Below are positions 27,668 to 37,169 of a stretch of DNA of 64,000 nucleotides, in pieces (position 1 is the first letter of the stretch; each line of letters opens with the position of its first letter). The DNA comes from Amycolatopsis azurea DSM 43854 (GTDB lineage Bacteria; Actinomycetota; Actinomycetes; Mycobacteriales; Pseudonocardiaceae), in assembly GCF_001995215.1 (NCBI RefSeq), contig NZ_MUXN01000003.1:62001-126000 (forward strand), in the 5' to 3' direction. The translations under genes were made by a program, and so were the position numbers. The notes beneath the pieces were generated by a model. That model had not been told where the DNA came from. It saw only the letters and a list, made by a program, of their open reading frames with translations, and did not search any database.

Positions 27668-28321
27668 TCAGCTGTCCAGCACGACGGCGACGATCCCGGC
27701 GAAGTGCGCCAGGCGCGCGACCTCGGCGGCCCGGAAGTTCGGCCCGCCCGGCCGGGCGACCAGCAGCGCCTTCCCCGGCTTCCCCAGCGGCGTGGCCGCG
27801 AGTTCGGTCCCCAGTTCCTTCCACGTCTCCGGGACCCAGGCCTCTTCGGCGTCCAGGATGGTGGCGCGTTCCAGCGGCAGCCACGGCAGGTCGGTGATCG
27901 GCGTCTCGGGCGCGGCGCTCGACGACGCCAGCCGCAACGCGCCGGCCTCCGCGTACTCGACGACGACGGCCCAGCCCGCCCGGATGATCCGCGGCACCCC
28001 TTCGGCGAGGATCTCCAGCCCCGAAGCGGGCTTCGCGGCGATCTCCTCGACCAGTTCGAGCTCGCGATGGGTGTCCAGCACCCCGGCGTACGGGCGGACG
28101 GCGTCGACCTCGACACCGTCGACGCTTTCGGCCGCGGTGATCAGCGCGTCCGGCAGCCTGCCGGACGGGATCTCCACGACGAGGTCGTCGATGGCGAGAC
28201 CGCCGCTTCGTTCGACCACGTCCACGCTCAGGATGTCGGCGCCGACGGTGCCGAGCGCGGTGGCGACCGCGCCGAGGGTCCCCGGAGTGTCCGGTAATTG
28301 GACCCGGATCAGGAACGACAC
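27668..28321 (-). CDS. ACT-domain protein (Rv3013 type)
   Basis: From GTG 28321 (SFLIRVQLPDTPGTL), 217 residues; GAGAGGGG upstream is the ribosome site. An N-terminal ACT domain (residues ~1-75, 'LPDTPGTLGAVATALGTVGA') is typical of amino-acid-sensing regulators. The C-terminal half ('GWAVVVEYAEAGALRLASSS', 'PLGKPGKALLVARPGGPNF') resembles a GNAT- or PAS-like sensory fold but is unassigned. In mycobacteria a similar gene sits between ligA and gatC, as here. It is divergent from gatC with a 234-base gap. Confidence 0.8.
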   Translation of the reverse strand: MSFLIRVQLPDTPGTLGAVATALGTVGADILSVDVVERSGGLAIDDLVVEIPSGRLPDALITAAESVDGVEVDAVRPYAGVLDTHRELELVEEIAAKPASGLEILAEGVPRIIRAGWAVVVEYAEAGALRLASSSAAPETPITDLPWLPLERATILDAEEAWVPETWKELGTELAATPLGKPGKALLVARPGGPNFRAAEVARLAHFAGIVAVVLDS

Positions 28322-28555
28322 ACGCGCCCCTCTCGCCTCAGGCGTTCCAGCCTCGCCGTGGAACGCGCTACGCCGGGCGCCGATTGTGACAGACCGGACG
28401 GTGTAATGGGGCCCGCCATCCGGCCTTCGGGATAACGAACCAGGCACTCCGCGGCCGGAGCGCCCTGGCGTAACCCAGTCGAGTCCGCCGACACCGCCAC
28501 CATAGACTTGCAGCTTCCGACAGAACCCGCACAGCACACCCCGGGAGTCACCCGC

Positions 28556-28855
28556 GTGCCCAACATTTCCCGCGACGAGGTCGCGCACCTCGCCAAGCTC
28601 GCCAGGCTTGCCGTCACCGAAGAGGAGCTGGACGTCTTCGCAGGCCAGCTCGACCAGATCCTGGACTCGGTGGCCAAGGTGAGCGAGGTCGCAGGCGAGG
28701 ACGTCCCGCCCACTTCGCACGCCGTGCCGCTGACCAACGTGTTCCGCGAGGACACGGTCCGACCGGGGCTGACCCAGCAGCAGGCGCTGGCCGGTGCCCC
28801 GGCCAGCGAAGAGGGTCGTTTCCGGGTGCCGCGGATTCTGGGAGAAGAACAGTGA
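28556..28855 (+). CDS. gatC: Asp/Glu-tRNA amidotransferase subunit C
   Basis: The protein is 99 residues from GTG 28556, opening '[20 protein letters not shown]' and ending '[12 protein letters not shown]', both classic GatC features. It is the small wrap-around subunit stabilising GatA and GatB. The gatA start codon overlaps its stop (GTGA, 28852-28855). An in-frame extension upstream to 28508 is possible but lacks the family start. Confidence 0.95.
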   Translation: MPNISRDEVAHLAKLARLAVTEEELDVFAGQLDQILDSVAKVSEVAGEDVPPTSHAVPLTNVFREDTVRPGLTQQQALAGAPASEEGRFRVPRILGEEQ

Positions 28856-30366
28856 CCGAGATCGTCAAGCTGACCGCCGCCGAACTGGCGGAGAAGATCC
28901 AGTCCCGTGAGGTCTCGGCCGTCGAGGTCACCCAGGCCCACCTGGACCGGATCGCCGAGGTCGACGAGCACATCCACGCGTTCCTGCACGTCGACACCGA
29001 GGGCGCGCTCGACGCCGCCCGCGCGGTGGACGCCGACGTCGCCGAGGGCAAGGCGCCGAAGTCGGCGCTCGCCGGGGTGCCGCTGGCGCTCAAGGACGTG
29101 CTGACCACCAAGGGCATCCCGACCACCGTCGGTTCGAAGACCCTGGAGAACTGGATCCCGCCGTACGACGCCACCGTGACGCGCAAGCTGCGCGAGGCCG
29201 GTGTCGTGGTGCTCGGCAAGACCAACATGGACGAGTTCGCGATGGGCTCCTCCACGGAGAACTCCGCGTTCGGCCCGACGCACAACCCGTGGGACCACGC
29301 CCGCATCCCGGGCGGTTCCGGCGGTGGCTCCTCGGCGTCCATCGCGGCGTTCGAGGCCGCGATCGCGATCGGCACCGACACCGGCGGCTCGATCCGCCAG
29401 CCCGGCGCGGTCACCGGCACCGTTGGCGTGAAGCCGACCTACGGCGGTGTCTCCCGCTACGGTCTCGTCGCCTTCTCGTCCTCGCTCGACCAGGCCGGTC
29501 CCTGCGCGCGGACGGTGCTCGACGCCGCCCTGCTGCACGAGGTCATCGCCGGGTACGACCCGATGGACTCGACCTCGATCGACGCGCCGGTCCCGCCGGT
29601 GGTCGCCGCGGCCCGCCAGGGCCTGACCGGTGACCTCAAGGGCGTCCGCGTCGGCGTGGTGAAGGAATTCGCCGGCGACGGCTACCAGCCGGGCGTGTTG
29701 CGGTCGTTCGAAGCCGCCGTCGAGCAGCTGCGCGCGCTCGGCGCCGAGGTCGTCGAGGTCTCGTGCCCGAACTTCACCTACGCGCTGCCCGCGTACTACC
29801 TGATCGCGCCGAGCGAGTGCTCGTCGAACCTCGCCCGGTTCGACGCCATGCGCTACGGCCTGCGCGTGTCCGACGACGGCGCGCACAGCGCCGAAGAGGT
29901 CATGTCGCTGACCCGTGAGAAGGGCTTCGGCGCCGAGGTCAAGCGCCGCATCATGCTCGGCACGTACGCGCTGTCCTCGGGCTACTACGACGCGTACTAC
30001 GGCTCGGCGCAGAAGGTCCGCACGCTCATCACGCGGGACTTCGAGGCCGCGTACGAAAAGGTGGACGTGCTGGTCTCGCCGACCACGCCGACGACGGCGT
30101 TCAAGATCGGCGAGCGCGTCGACGACCCGATGGCGATGTACCTGGCGGACCTCTGCACCATTCCGTCGAACCTCGCCGGCAACGCCGCGATGAGCGTCCC
30201 GAGTGGACTGTCGCACGAGGACGGCCTGCCGGTCGGCCTCCAGATCATGGCCCCCGCGATGGCCGACGACCGGCTGTACCGCGTCGGCGCCGCCTACGAG
30301 GTCGCGCGCGACGCCGCCAACGGTGGCTCGCTGGTGCACGAGGTCCCGGAGCTGGGAAAGGCGTGA
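28852..30366 (+). CDS. gatA: Asp/Glu-tRNA amidotransferase subunit A
   Basis: The protein is 504 residues. The amidase-signature triad is present: Lys81 in 'PLALKDVL', cis-Ser156 in 'GGSGGGSS' and nucleophile Ser180 in '[11 protein letters not shown]', each two positions later than K79/S154/S178 of Staphylococcus aureus GatA. It releases ammonia from glutamine for conversion of Glu-tRNA(Gln) or Asp-tRNA(Asn). It starts inside gatC. Its normal partner gatB lies 2 kb away, separated by two unrelated genes, the first of which begins one base after the gatA stop. Confidence 0.96.
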   Translation: MTEIVKLTAAELAEKIQSREVSAVEVTQAHLDRIAEVDEHIHAFLHVDTEGALDAARAVDADVAEGKAPKSALAGVPLALKDVLTTKGIPTTVGSKTLENWIPPYDATVTRKLREAGVVVLGKTNMDEFAMGSSTENSAFGPTHNPWDHARIPGGSGGGSSASIAAFEAAIAIGTDTGGSIRQPGAVTGTVGVKPTYGGVSRYGLVAFSSSLDQAGPCARTVLDAALLHEVIAGYDPMDSTSIDAPVPPVVAAARQGLTGDLKGVRVGVVKEFAGDGYQPGVLRSFEAAVEQLRALGAEVVEVSCPNFTYALPAYYLIAPSECSSNLARFDAMRYGLRVSDDGAHSAEEVMSLTREKGFGAEVKRRIMLGTYALSSGYYDAYYGSAQKVRTLITRDFEAAYEKVDVLVSPTTPTTAFKIGERVDDPMAMYLADLCTIPSNLAGNAAMSVPSGLSHEDGLPVGLQIMAPAMADDRLYRVGAAYEVARDAANGGSLVHEVPELGKA

Positions 30367-30367
30367 C

Positions 30368-31693
30368 TTGCTGACACGCATCGAGATCGACGGCTTCAAG
30401 TCGTTCGATCACTTCGGGTTGGACCTGCCGCCGTTCCTGGTCGTCCTCGGCCAGAACGCCAGCGGCAAGTCCAACCTGTTCGATGCGATCCAGCTCCTGA
30501 GCCGCCTCGCGACCGCGTCGAGGTTGAAAGAGGCATTCAATGACCAACGTGGTGATCTGCTGGAGCAGTTCCGCCGACGCGGAGACGGCACTTACCTCGG
30601 CGCCATGACCTTCGCGGTCGAGCTGACCCTGGAACCGTCGGTCACGGATTCCTTCGGCGAACACGCCGAGATCCGGCACACCCGAGTCCGATACGAACTG
30701 CACGTCTTGCTGATGCAGGATGACGAATACGTTTCCCCGGTGGTGGTTCACGAGGCGGTGTACCCGATCGCATCTGATCGGGACAGGGCGCACGGTTCCG
30801 CGGGTGCGCGCTATGACGGGTTGGCCTCACCGTTGCTGGAGACAGTCATCGATGACGCGGAGCGCACCTTCGTCCTGCATCGAGAAGGGGAAAAAGCCAG
30901 GTTCCTTCGTGCTGACCTGGCGTTGTCCACCGTCTTGTCCAGTATCACTTCGGCGCTGGACTTTCCTTACTTGTTCGCTGTCCGCAGGGAGCTCGAGTCC
31001 TGGCGCTTTCTTCAGCTCGATCCCGCCGCCCTGCGGATGCCGAGCAGGATCGGCCAGTCCGACGAACAGCTGGAACCGAGCGGGGCCAACCTCGCCGCCG
31101 TGCTGCACCGGATCCAGCGGACCACCCGTGACGAATACGGCAGCGGGCTCGACGAGATCGCGGTCGATCTGGTTCAGGTGATCCAAGGGTTCAGCGGGGT
31201 CGAGGTCAAGGAGAACAAGGCGGCGGGTCAGTGGGAGGTCGAGCTGACCACTGGCGACGAAGGCAAGGTCGGTGCACGGGTCGCCTCGGACGGGACGCTC
31301 CGGGTGCTGGCTCTGCTTGCCGCGCTGTACGACCCCGGGCATCGCGGGTTGCTGTGCTTCGAGGAGCCGGAGAACGGCATCTTTCCCCAGCGCCTGCGGA
31401 AGCTCATGCATGTGCTCAAGGAGCTGACCGCCGAACCCGAGCCGGGTGAGCCGCTGACCCAGGTGATCTTGACCAGTCATTCGCCCCTGATGCTGGCTGT
31501 CCTCGAGCCGAGGGACATCGTGGTCATGGATTGGGTTTCGCGTGTCTCGCCCGGTGAGCCCTCCAGCCGTGTTTCCCGGGTTCGGGTGCTCGCGGAACAG
31601 GAAGCATCAGAGCTGGAGCCCGTGTCCCGGTTCGAGCAGCGGGAGCTGCTGGCGATCACCAAAGACGAAGCCCGTCGGCTACTGGAGGGCTGA
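30368..31693 (+). CDS. AAA/ABC-type ATPase (AAA_21, RecF/OLD-like) of a two-gene module
   Basis: The protein is 441 residues from TTG 30368, the first usable start after gatA; GGGAAAGG upstream supports it. It opens 'TRIEIDGFKSF' and has Walker A 'GQNASGKSN' at residues 28-36, a signature-like 'SDGTLRVLALLAAL', Walker B 'LLCFEEPENG' and the H-loop 'LTSHSP'. This is the SMC/RecF-like group used in many phage-defence proteins. The next gene, a TOPRIM-like protein, overlaps by one base. Both interrupt gatA-gatB, where M. tuberculosis has pfkA. Codon use is looser (more A/T third positions) than in gat genes, suggesting acquisition. Confidence 0.85.
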   Translation: MLTRIEIDGFKSFDHFGLDLPPFLVVLGQNASGKSNLFDAIQLLSRLATASRLKEAFNDQRGDLLEQFRRRGDGTYLGAMTFAVELTLEPSVTDSFGEHAEIRHTRVRYELHVLLMQDDEYVSPVVVHEAVYPIASDRDRAHGSAGARYDGLASPLLETVIDDAERTFVLHREGEKARFLRADLALSTVLSSITSALDFPYLFAVRRELESWRFLQLDPAALRMPSRIGQSDEQLEPSGANLAAVLHRIQRTTRDEYGSGLDEIAVDLVQVIQGFSGVEVKENKAAGQWEVELTTGDEGKVGARVASDGTLRVLALLAALYDPGHRGLLCFEEPENGIFPQRLRKLMHVLKELTAEPEPGEPLTQVILTSHSPLMLAVLEPRDIVVMDWVSRVSPGEPSSRVSRVRVLAEQEASELEPVSRFEQRELLAITKDEARRLLEG

Positions 31694-32349
31694 TGCGGCA
31701 GCTGCGCACTGTTGTCGCCGTTGAAGGGGCGACCGACGACACGTTCTTCAGCCAGTTGCTCGCCCGCGCGCTCGAGGAGATCGGCAGGGAGCGACCGGGC
31801 AAGGGATTCGACGTCGACCGGCCGCTCGTCTTCGAGCGCCAGGCCGACACCTGGCGGACGTTCGCCCAGCAGGTACTGGATCAGAAGCCGCGGTTGAATC
31901 TGGTCTTCTTCCACTACGACGGGTCCGCCAATCCTGATCGGGAAGCTGCCAAAAGCTGGGTTCCGATGATGGGTGAATGGGACAAGGTGGCGAGCGGTAC
32001 GGGTGCCGATCCCTGCTTCGTGCCGCTGGTACCGGTCCGGGAGATGGAGAGCTGGGCCCTCGCGGACATAACCCTCGTCAATGAGCTCGCCGGTGTCGAT
32101 GTCACGACGACCGGAGTCTTTGAAGTGGACTTGCTCTCCAAAGTGGAGAAACTCACGGATCCCAAGCGCACGCTGGCCGAGGCCTTGCGATCCGGCACGA
32201 GGCGAAAGCGCCGGAGCAGGTCCGTGCACGACTACCTCGACACCATCGCCAGGCGGATCGAGCTCGACAGGCTGCGAGCGGTGCCGTCTTTCCAGGCTTG
32301 GCAAACCGACACCGAGACGGCGCTACGGCGGATCGGATTCATAGAATGA
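31693..32349 (+). CDS. TOPRIM-like protein, DUF4276-type, partner of the ATPase
   Basis: The protein is 218 residues; ATG 31693 overlaps the ATPase stop as TGATG. '[13 protein letters not shown]' near the N-terminus matches a TOPRIM first acidic residue, '[12 protein letters not shown]' a second acidic motif and '[13 protein letters not shown]' the third conserved block of the DUF4276 family. TOPRIM-like partners of RecF-type ATPases cut nucleic acid in several defence systems (PARIS, AbiL and Gabija are comparable arrangements). The assignment to DUF4276 is by eye and moderate. Rare codons such as ATA occur, unlike its neighbours. Confidence 0.65.
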   Translation: MRQLRTVVAVEGATDDTFFSQLLARALEEIGRERPGKGFDVDRPLVFERQADTWRTFAQQVLDQKPRLNLVFFHYDGSANPDREAAKSWVPMMGEWDKVASGTGADPCFVPLVPVREMESWALADITLVNELAGVDVTTTGVFEVDLLSKVEKLTDPKRTLAEALRSGTRRKRRSRSVHDYLDTIARRIELDRLRAVPSFQAWQTDTETALRRIGFIE

Positions 32350-32374
32350 CTTCCAGGACAGTAGGAGGAAAGAA

Positions 32375-33880
32375 GTGACCGCCGTGGTTGAGTTGATGGA
32401 CTACGCCGACGTCATCGAGCGGTTCGACCCGGTGCTGGGCCTCGAGGTGCACGTCGAGCTGAACACGAACACCAAGATGTTCTGCGGCTGCGCCAACGAG
32501 TTCGGCGGCGAGCCGAACACCAAGGTGTGCCCGACCTGTCTCGGCCTGCCCGGTGCGCTTCCGGTCGTGAACGCCAAGGCGATCGAGGGCGCGATCCGCA
32601 TCGGCCTGGCGCTCAACTGCGAGATCGCCGAGTGGTGCCGGTTCGCCCGGAAGAACTACTTCTACCCGGACATGCCGAAGAACTTCCAGACCTCGCAGTA
32701 CGACGAGCCGATCGCCTTCAACGGCTACCTCGACGTGACGCTGGACGACGGCGAGGTCGTGCGCGTGGAGATCGAGCGCGCGCACATGGAGGAGGACACC
32801 GGCAAGTCGCTGCACGTCGGCGGCGCCACCGGCCGGATCCACGGCGCCGAGCACTCGCTGCTCGACTACAACCGCGCGGGCGTGCCGCTGATCGAGATCG
32901 TCACCAAGACGATCGAGCACACCGGCGAGCGTGCCCCCGAGGTCGCCCGCGCGTACGTGAGCGCCCTGCGGGACCTGCTCAGCGCGCTCGACGTCTCCGA
33001 CGTCCGCATGGACCAGGGTTCCCTGCGCTGTGACGCGAACGTCTCGCTGATGGCCAAGGACGCGACCGAGTTCGGCACGCGCACCGAGACCAAGAACGTC
33101 AACTCGCTGCGCAGCGTCGAGCGCGCCGTGCGCTACGAGATGACCCGCCAGGCGGCGATCCTCGCCGAGGGCGGCTCGATCAAGCAGGAGACGCGGCACT
33201 TCCAGGAGGCCGACGGCACCACGGCGTCCGGCCGCACCAAGGAGACCGCCGAGGACTACCGGTACTTCCCGGAGCCCGACCTGGTCCCGATCGCGCCGTC
33301 GCGCGAGTGGGTCGAGGAGCTGCGCAAGACGCTGCCGGAGATGCCGTCGGAGCGCCGCAAGCGCATCCAGCGCGAGTGGAACCTGACCGACGAGGCGCTG
33401 CGCGACCTGCTCAACGTCGGCGCGGTCGACCTGGTCGCCGCGACCGTCGAGGCGGGCGCGACGCCGGACGAGGCCCGCAGCTGGTGGGTCAACACGCTGG
33501 CGCAGGAGGCCAACTCCCGCGAGATCGAGCTGGCGGAGCTGGCGATCACCCCGGCGCAGCTGGCCGAGGTCATCGCGCTCGTCAACGCCGGTGAGCTGAC
33601 CAACAAGCTGGCCAAGGAGGTCGTGCAGGGCGTCCTCGCCGGCGAGGGTTCGCCCGCCGAGGTCGTCGAGAAGCGCGGCCTGAAGGTCGTCTCCGACGAC
33701 TCCGCGCTCATCGCGGCGGTCGACGAGGCGCTGGCCGCGCAGCCGGACGTCGCCGAGAAGATCCGCGGCGGCAAGGTGGCCGCGGCCGGGGCGATCGTCG
33801 GCGCGGTCATGAAGGCCACCAAGGGTCAGGCCGACGCCAAGCGGGTGCGCGAACTGATCATCGAGCGAGTCGGTGCCTGA
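32375..33880 (+). CDS. gatB: Asp/Glu-tRNA amidotransferase subunit B
   Basis: The protein is 501 residues from GTG 32375 behind a strong AGGAGG site. '[20 protein letters not shown]', '[15 protein letters not shown]', '[20 protein letters not shown]' and '[12 protein letters not shown]' are GatB cradle-domain signatures; the C-terminal helical and YqeY-like tail domains are intact. It carries the kinase and transamidase site for mischarged tRNA. The good independent ribosome site 25 bases after the inserted module lets it be expressed despite the insertion. The next gene overlaps its end by eight bases. Confidence 0.96.
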   Translation: MTAVVELMDYADVIERFDPVLGLEVHVELNTNTKMFCGCANEFGGEPNTKVCPTCLGLPGALPVVNAKAIEGAIRIGLALNCEIAEWCRFARKNYFYPDMPKNFQTSQYDEPIAFNGYLDVTLDDGEVVRVEIERAHMEEDTGKSLHVGGATGRIHGAEHSLLDYNRAGVPLIEIVTKTIEHTGERAPEVARAYVSALRDLLSALDVSDVRMDQGSLRCDANVSLMAKDATEFGTRTETKNVNSLRSVERAVRYEMTRQAAILAEGGSIKQETRHFQEADGTTASGRTKETAEDYRYFPEPDLVPIAPSREWVEELRKTLPEMPSERRKRIQREWNLTDEALRDLLNVGAVDLVAATVEAGATPDEARSWWVNTLAQEANSREIELAELAITPAQLAEVIALVNAGELTNKLAKEVVQGVLAGEGSPAEVVEKRGLKVVSDDSALIAAVDEALAAQPDVAEKIRGGKVAAAGAIVGAVMKATKGQADAKRVRELIIERVGA

Positions 33881-34382
33881 CCTCGCTTTGAAGAAGGTCA
33901 CCTGGCGTGAGTGGCTCGGCCTCGCGGCCGGGCTGCTCGCGCTGGTGGCCTTGTTCCTCCCGTGGACGACCCTGACCGCCTCGCGCCCGGAGATCGAGGA
34001 CGTGCTGACGTCGTTGCCCGCGAATGACGTCACCCGCGACGCGTGGCACGCGGGCTTCCTCGCCTGGGCGCCGCTCTTCCTGGTGTTCCTGCCCGGCCTC
34101 GCCGTCGTGCTGTTCGGCCGCGTCGACGCCGTCCGCCGCGCGGGCCTGCCGCATCTGTGGCTGATGGCGGTCGTCGGCGCGCTGCTGCTGATGGTGCTCG
34201 GCTGGACCACTCTCGACTGGCAGTTCGACGCCGACCAGCGCGGGATCTTCTCCGCCGCCGGGGTCGAGATCGGCGTCGGTGCCGGCCGCTACCTCGGCCT
34301 GGCCGCCGCTGTCGTTTCCGTCGTCGTCGCGTTCTTCGACGTCCGGCTCCTGCGCGCGGAAACCCGCCCGCGCCGTCCCTGA
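33873..34382 (+). CDS. Four-helix membrane protein of unknown function
   Basis: The protein is 169 residues from GTG 33873, which lies inside the end of gatB, so it is likely co-translated. Hydrophobic segments are at about 15-30 ('[20 protein letters not shown]'), 63-83, 95-113 and 138-158. The loop after helix 1 carries '[20 protein letters not shown]', probably outside the membrane. I recognise no family. It is followed by a half-copy of the GTCCTCT repeat and the next operon's promoter. Confidence 0.75.
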   Translation: MPDLALKKVTWREWLGLAAGLLALVALFLPWTTLTASRPEIEDVLTSLPANDVTRDAWHAGFLAWAPLFLVFLPGLAVVLFGRVDAVRRAGLPHLWLMAVVGALLLMVLGWTTLDWQFDADQRGIFSAAGVEIGVGAGRYLGLAAAVVSVVVAFFDVRLLRAETRPRRP

Positions 34383-34391
34383 TCCCTCCAC

Positions 34392-34411
34392 GCGTTTAGT
34401 CCTCTGGATGC
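34392..34411. repeat. Half-copy of the GTCCTCT repeat family (family B)
   Basis: GCGTTTAGTCCTCTGGATGC here differs from the arms at 40856 and 27601 by a few bases and lacks a second arm. It lies 10 bases after the stop of the membrane-protein gene. Confidence 0.5.
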
Positions 34412-34418
34412 ACGAGGG

Positions 34419-34465
34419 TTGCGTAAGAAAGCGCTTTCTGCCTACCGTATGAGTGCCTCATACGG
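34419..34465 (+). promoter_or_regulatory. Promoter with two palindromic operators ahead of the Gfo/Idh operon
   Basis: A -35 box TTGCGT (34419-34424) and a -10 box TACCGT (34443-34448) are 18 bases apart. Between them lies the perfect 14-bp palindrome AGAAAGCGCTTTCT (34426-34439), in the style of LacI/GalR operators with a central GCGC. Overlapping the -10 and transcript start is a second perfect inverted repeat, CCGTATGAG with its complement after 3 bases (34445-34465). Both placements would block polymerase. No LacI or GntR gene is in the window, so the repressors are encoded elsewhere. Confidence 0.65.
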
Positions 34466-34481
34466 ACGGTGGAGGTCACGG

Positions 34482-35543
34482 GTGACGACCGGGAACCCCC
34501 TCCGGGCGGCCATCATCGGCACCGGAGGAATCGCCAAAAGCCATCTAGCCGCCTACGAAGCCCATCCGTCGGAAGTGACCGTGGTCGCCGCGGCCGACGT
34601 CGACGAAACCAGGGTCGCCGGATTCAGTACCGGCGACATCAAGCCGTACACCGACATCCAGCGGCTTCTCGACGAGGAGAAGCCGGACATCGTCTCGCTC
34701 TGCACCCCGCCCGCGCTGCACGTCGAGCAGACCTTGCCCGCGTTGGCCGCCGGGGCGTGGGTGTGGTGCGAGAAGCCGCCTTGCCGATCCTTGTCCGAGT
34801 ACGACGAGATCACCGCGGCCGAGTCCGAGGGCGGGCCGTACGCGGCTTTCGTTTTCCAGCACCGGTTCGGCTCCGCCGCCGGGCATTTCCGCGAGCTGCT
34901 GGCCGCGGGCGAACTCGGGCGGCCGCTGGTCGCGCACTGTCAGACGACGTGGTTCCGCGACGCGGAGTACTACGCCGTCCCGTGGCGCGGCGATTGGGCG
35001 AACGAGGGCGGCGGGCCCGCGATGGGCCACGGAATCCACCAGATCGACCTCCTCCTGCACCTGCTCGGCGACTGGGCCGAGATCCGCGCGATGACCGCCA
35101 CGCTCGTGCACGACGTCCGCACCGACGACGTCTCGACGGCGTTGGCGCGCTTCGAATCCGGCGCGCTGGCCACGGTGGTCAACAGCGTGCTCTCGCCCGG
35201 CGAGGTCAGTCGCATCCGCATCGACTGTTCGGACGCGACCGTCGAACTGACCCATCTCTACGGCTACGAAAACGACGACTGGACCTACACGCCCGCACCG
35301 CACGTGACCGGGGAATGGCCCGCACCGGCGACGAATCTCGCCAGTTCGCACACCGCTCAGCTGACCCACGTGCTGGCCGCGATCAGGGCGGGGGAACGTC
35401 CGCCGTGCAGCGGCGCCGAAGGGCGGCGGGCGCTCGAATTCATCGCCGCGCTGTACAAATCCGCGTTCACCGGGCGCCCCGTCCACGCGGGTGAGATCAC
35501 CTCCGAGGATCCCTTCTACACAGCCATGAACGGGGAATCGTGA
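34482..35543 (+). CDS. Gfo/Idh/MocA family NAD-dependent sugar oxidoreductase
   Basis: The protein is 353 residues from GTG 34482; GGAGG seven bases upstream decides the start over longer frames. 'AAIIGTGGIAKSHLAAYEAH' is the dinucleotide-binding motif, 'VWCEKPPCRSLSEYDEI' the conserved EKP motif (Lys in catalysis), and 'GGPAMGHGIHQIDLLLHLLG' the catalytic His block. Family members oxidise sugars or inositols. It heads a tight operon with a DUF6807 protein (four-base overlap) and a cupin; the operators above suggest induction by a sugar. Confidence 0.9.
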   Translation: MTTGNPLRAAIIGTGGIAKSHLAAYEAHPSEVTVVAAADVDETRVAGFSTGDIKPYTDIQRLLDEEKPDIVSLCTPPALHVEQTLPALAAGAWVWCEKPPCRSLSEYDEITAAESEGGPYAAFVFQHRFGSAAGHFRELLAAGELGRPLVAHCQTTWFRDAEYYAVPWRGDWANEGGGPAMGHGIHQIDLLLHLLGDWAEIRAMTATLVHDVRTDDVSTALARFESGALATVVNSVLSPGEVSRIRIDCSDATVELTHLYGYENDDWTYTPAPHVTGEWPAPATNLASSHTAQLTHVLAAIRAGERPPCSGAEGRRALEFIAALYKSAFTGRPVHAGEITSEDPFYTAMNGES

Positions 35544-36457
35544 GCGCATCCATCACCGTCACCCACCGGCACGGCGAGTGCGTCACCGTCGAGGCCGCGG
35601 GCGTCGAACTCCTGTCCTATGTGTACAAACCCGACCCTGCCGCCTACGAGTCGCGCAAGCCGTACACCCATCCACTGCGGACGCTGTCCGGACGTCAGGT
35701 CAGCGCCTACCGGCCGTCGGATCACCGCTGGCACAAGGGACTCCAGATGACGTCGAGTCATCTGTCCGGCCAGAACTTCTGGGGCGGCTGGACCTACGTG
35801 CCCGGCGACTGGTACCAGGATCTGCCCGATCTCGTCGGTTCGATGCGGCACGACGGCTTCGCGGAGTTCGCCGTCGAGGACGAAAGCCTGACACTGGGCG
35901 AGAACCTGACCTGGGTCGAGAACGGCGGCGGGGAATGGGCGCGCGAACGACGTGACCTCGTCGTCCATTCCGTGGCACCGGACGAGGGCTGCTGGGCCCT
36001 CGACTGGGCGATCACCCTGACCAACATCCGCGACGAGCCACTGGACTTCGGCAGTCCGACGACGGCCGGACGCGAGATGGCGGGCTACACCGGGCTGCAC
36101 TGGCGCGGGCCCCGCGAGTTCGCCGGCGGCGAGATCCTCGGCCCCGGCGCCCTCGGCGGCGAGGAGATGATGGGACGCCAGGCACCCTGGCTGGCGTTCG
36201 TCGGCGAACACGACGAGGTCGACGCGAAGTCGACGCTGGTCTTCGCGCACGCGCCGGAGAACGAGTACGCGATCCACGAGTCGCACTGGTTCGTCCGGTC
36301 GCACGACATCCCGACGGTGGCGTTCTCCTGGGCGTTCTTCGACGAGTTCACCGTGGCGCCCGGCGAGAGCTTCCACTACCGCTACCGCGTGGTGGTGGCG
36401 GACGGCGCCTGGGACCGCGACCGGGTCGAGCACTACCTGAAGACCCATGGATTCTGA
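35540..36457 (+). CDS. DUF6807/PmoA-like protein
   Basis: The protein is 305 residues; GTG 35540 overlaps the Gfo/Idh stop. Signature 'SDHRWHKGLQMTSSHLSGQN' and then 'FWGG' is typical of PmoA-like family members that accompany Gfo/Idh dehydrogenases. The C-terminal 'EYAIHESHWFVRSHDIPTVA' and 'VAPGESFHYRYRVVVADG' resemble the beta-sandwich of sugar-binding epimerase-like folds. Despite the name, no methane monooxygenase link is implied. A role in handling an oxidised or epimerised sugar is likely but not shown. Confidence 0.82.
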   Translation: MSASITVTHRHGECVTVEAAGVELLSYVYKPDPAAYESRKPYTHPLRTLSGRQVSAYRPSDHRWHKGLQMTSSHLSGQNFWGGWTYVPGDWYQDLPDLVGSMRHDGFAEFAVEDESLTLGENLTWVENGGGEWARERRDLVVHSVAPDEGCWALDWAITLTNIRDEPLDFGSPTTAGREMAGYTGLHWRGPREFAGGEILGPGALGGEEMMGRQAPWLAFVGEHDEVDAKSTLVFAHAPENEYAIHESHWFVRSHDIPTVAFSWAFFDEFTVAPGESFHYRYRVVVADGAWDRDRVEHYLKTHGF

Positions 36458-36467
36458 GGAGGTCACC

Positions 36468-37169
36468 GTGTTCCCGCTCCCCGGCGGCATCGGCCTTTCC
36501 CATCTGTGCGCCTACGAATGGGAGGCCGCGGACGGGGTGTGCGGCGGCAGCCCGCATCTGCACCTCGCCTGCACCGAGGCCTACGTCGTCACCGGCGGCC
36601 GCGGCGCGGTGCAGACGCTCGACGTCGGCGGCTACCGGGAGACCGGCCTCGAAGCCGGGGTCGTCGCGTGGTTCGCGCCCGGCACGGTCCACCGGATGGT
36701 GCAGCGCGAAGACCTGCGGATCACCGTCCTCATGCAGAACAGCGGCCTGCCCGAAGCCGGTGACGCGGTCTTCACCTTCCCGCCGCCGATCCTCGCCGAC
36801 CCGGACGCGTACGCCGAGGCCGCCGCGATGCCCGCCGACGACGACGCGGCCCGGCGCCGCCGTGATCTCGCGATCGAGGGCTATCTGCCGATCCGGGACG
36901 CGCTCGCCGCCGGGGACCCCGGCCCGCTGCGGGATTTCCACCGCGCCGCCGCCGCACTGGTCGCGCCGAAGATCGACGCCTGGTTCCCGCGCTGGCGATC
37001 CGGTGCGCTGGCCGCCGCCGAGCTGACCGGAGAACACCTGAAGGCACTGGCGAACGGCGACGCGAGCCATCTCGAACAGTCCGGCGTCCGGGTCGTCCGG
37101 CCGTCCAAAGAGGACGGCTACGGGATGTGCGGACGGCGGACGGAGTACGACCTCGAAATCGGCCGCTAG
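36468..37169 (+). CDS. Cupin-domain protein
   Basis: The protein is 233 residues from GTG 36468, chosen because GAGGAGG sits six bases upstream; an ATG at 36447 inside the previous gene is possible. 'GGSPHLHLACTEAYVVTGGR' to 'GAVQTL' is cupin motif 1 with two His and a Glu, and 'VVAWFAPGTVHRMVQ' is motif 2 with its His. A helical C-terminal region follows. It is probably a metal-dependent sugar isomerase or sensor in the same pathway as the upstream dehydrogenase. Its stop shares CTAG (37166-37169) with the convergent lipoprotein gene. Confidence 0.8.
   Translation: MFPLPGGIGLSHLCAYEWEAADGVCGGSPHLHLACTEAYVVTGGRGAVQTLDVGGYRETGLEAGVVAWFAPGTVHRMVQREDLRITVLMQNSGLPEAGDAVFTFPPPILADPDAYAEAAAMPADDDAARRRRDLAIEGYLPIRDALAAGDPGPLRDFHRAAAALVAPKIDAWFPRWRSGALAAAELTGEHLKALANGDASHLEQSGVRVVRPSKEDGYGMCGRRTEYDLEIGR

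Noticed and set aside
28309..30399. Minus-strand frame opposite gatCA
   Set aside because: It is antisense to two conserved genes with intact catalytic residues and has no recognisable motif.
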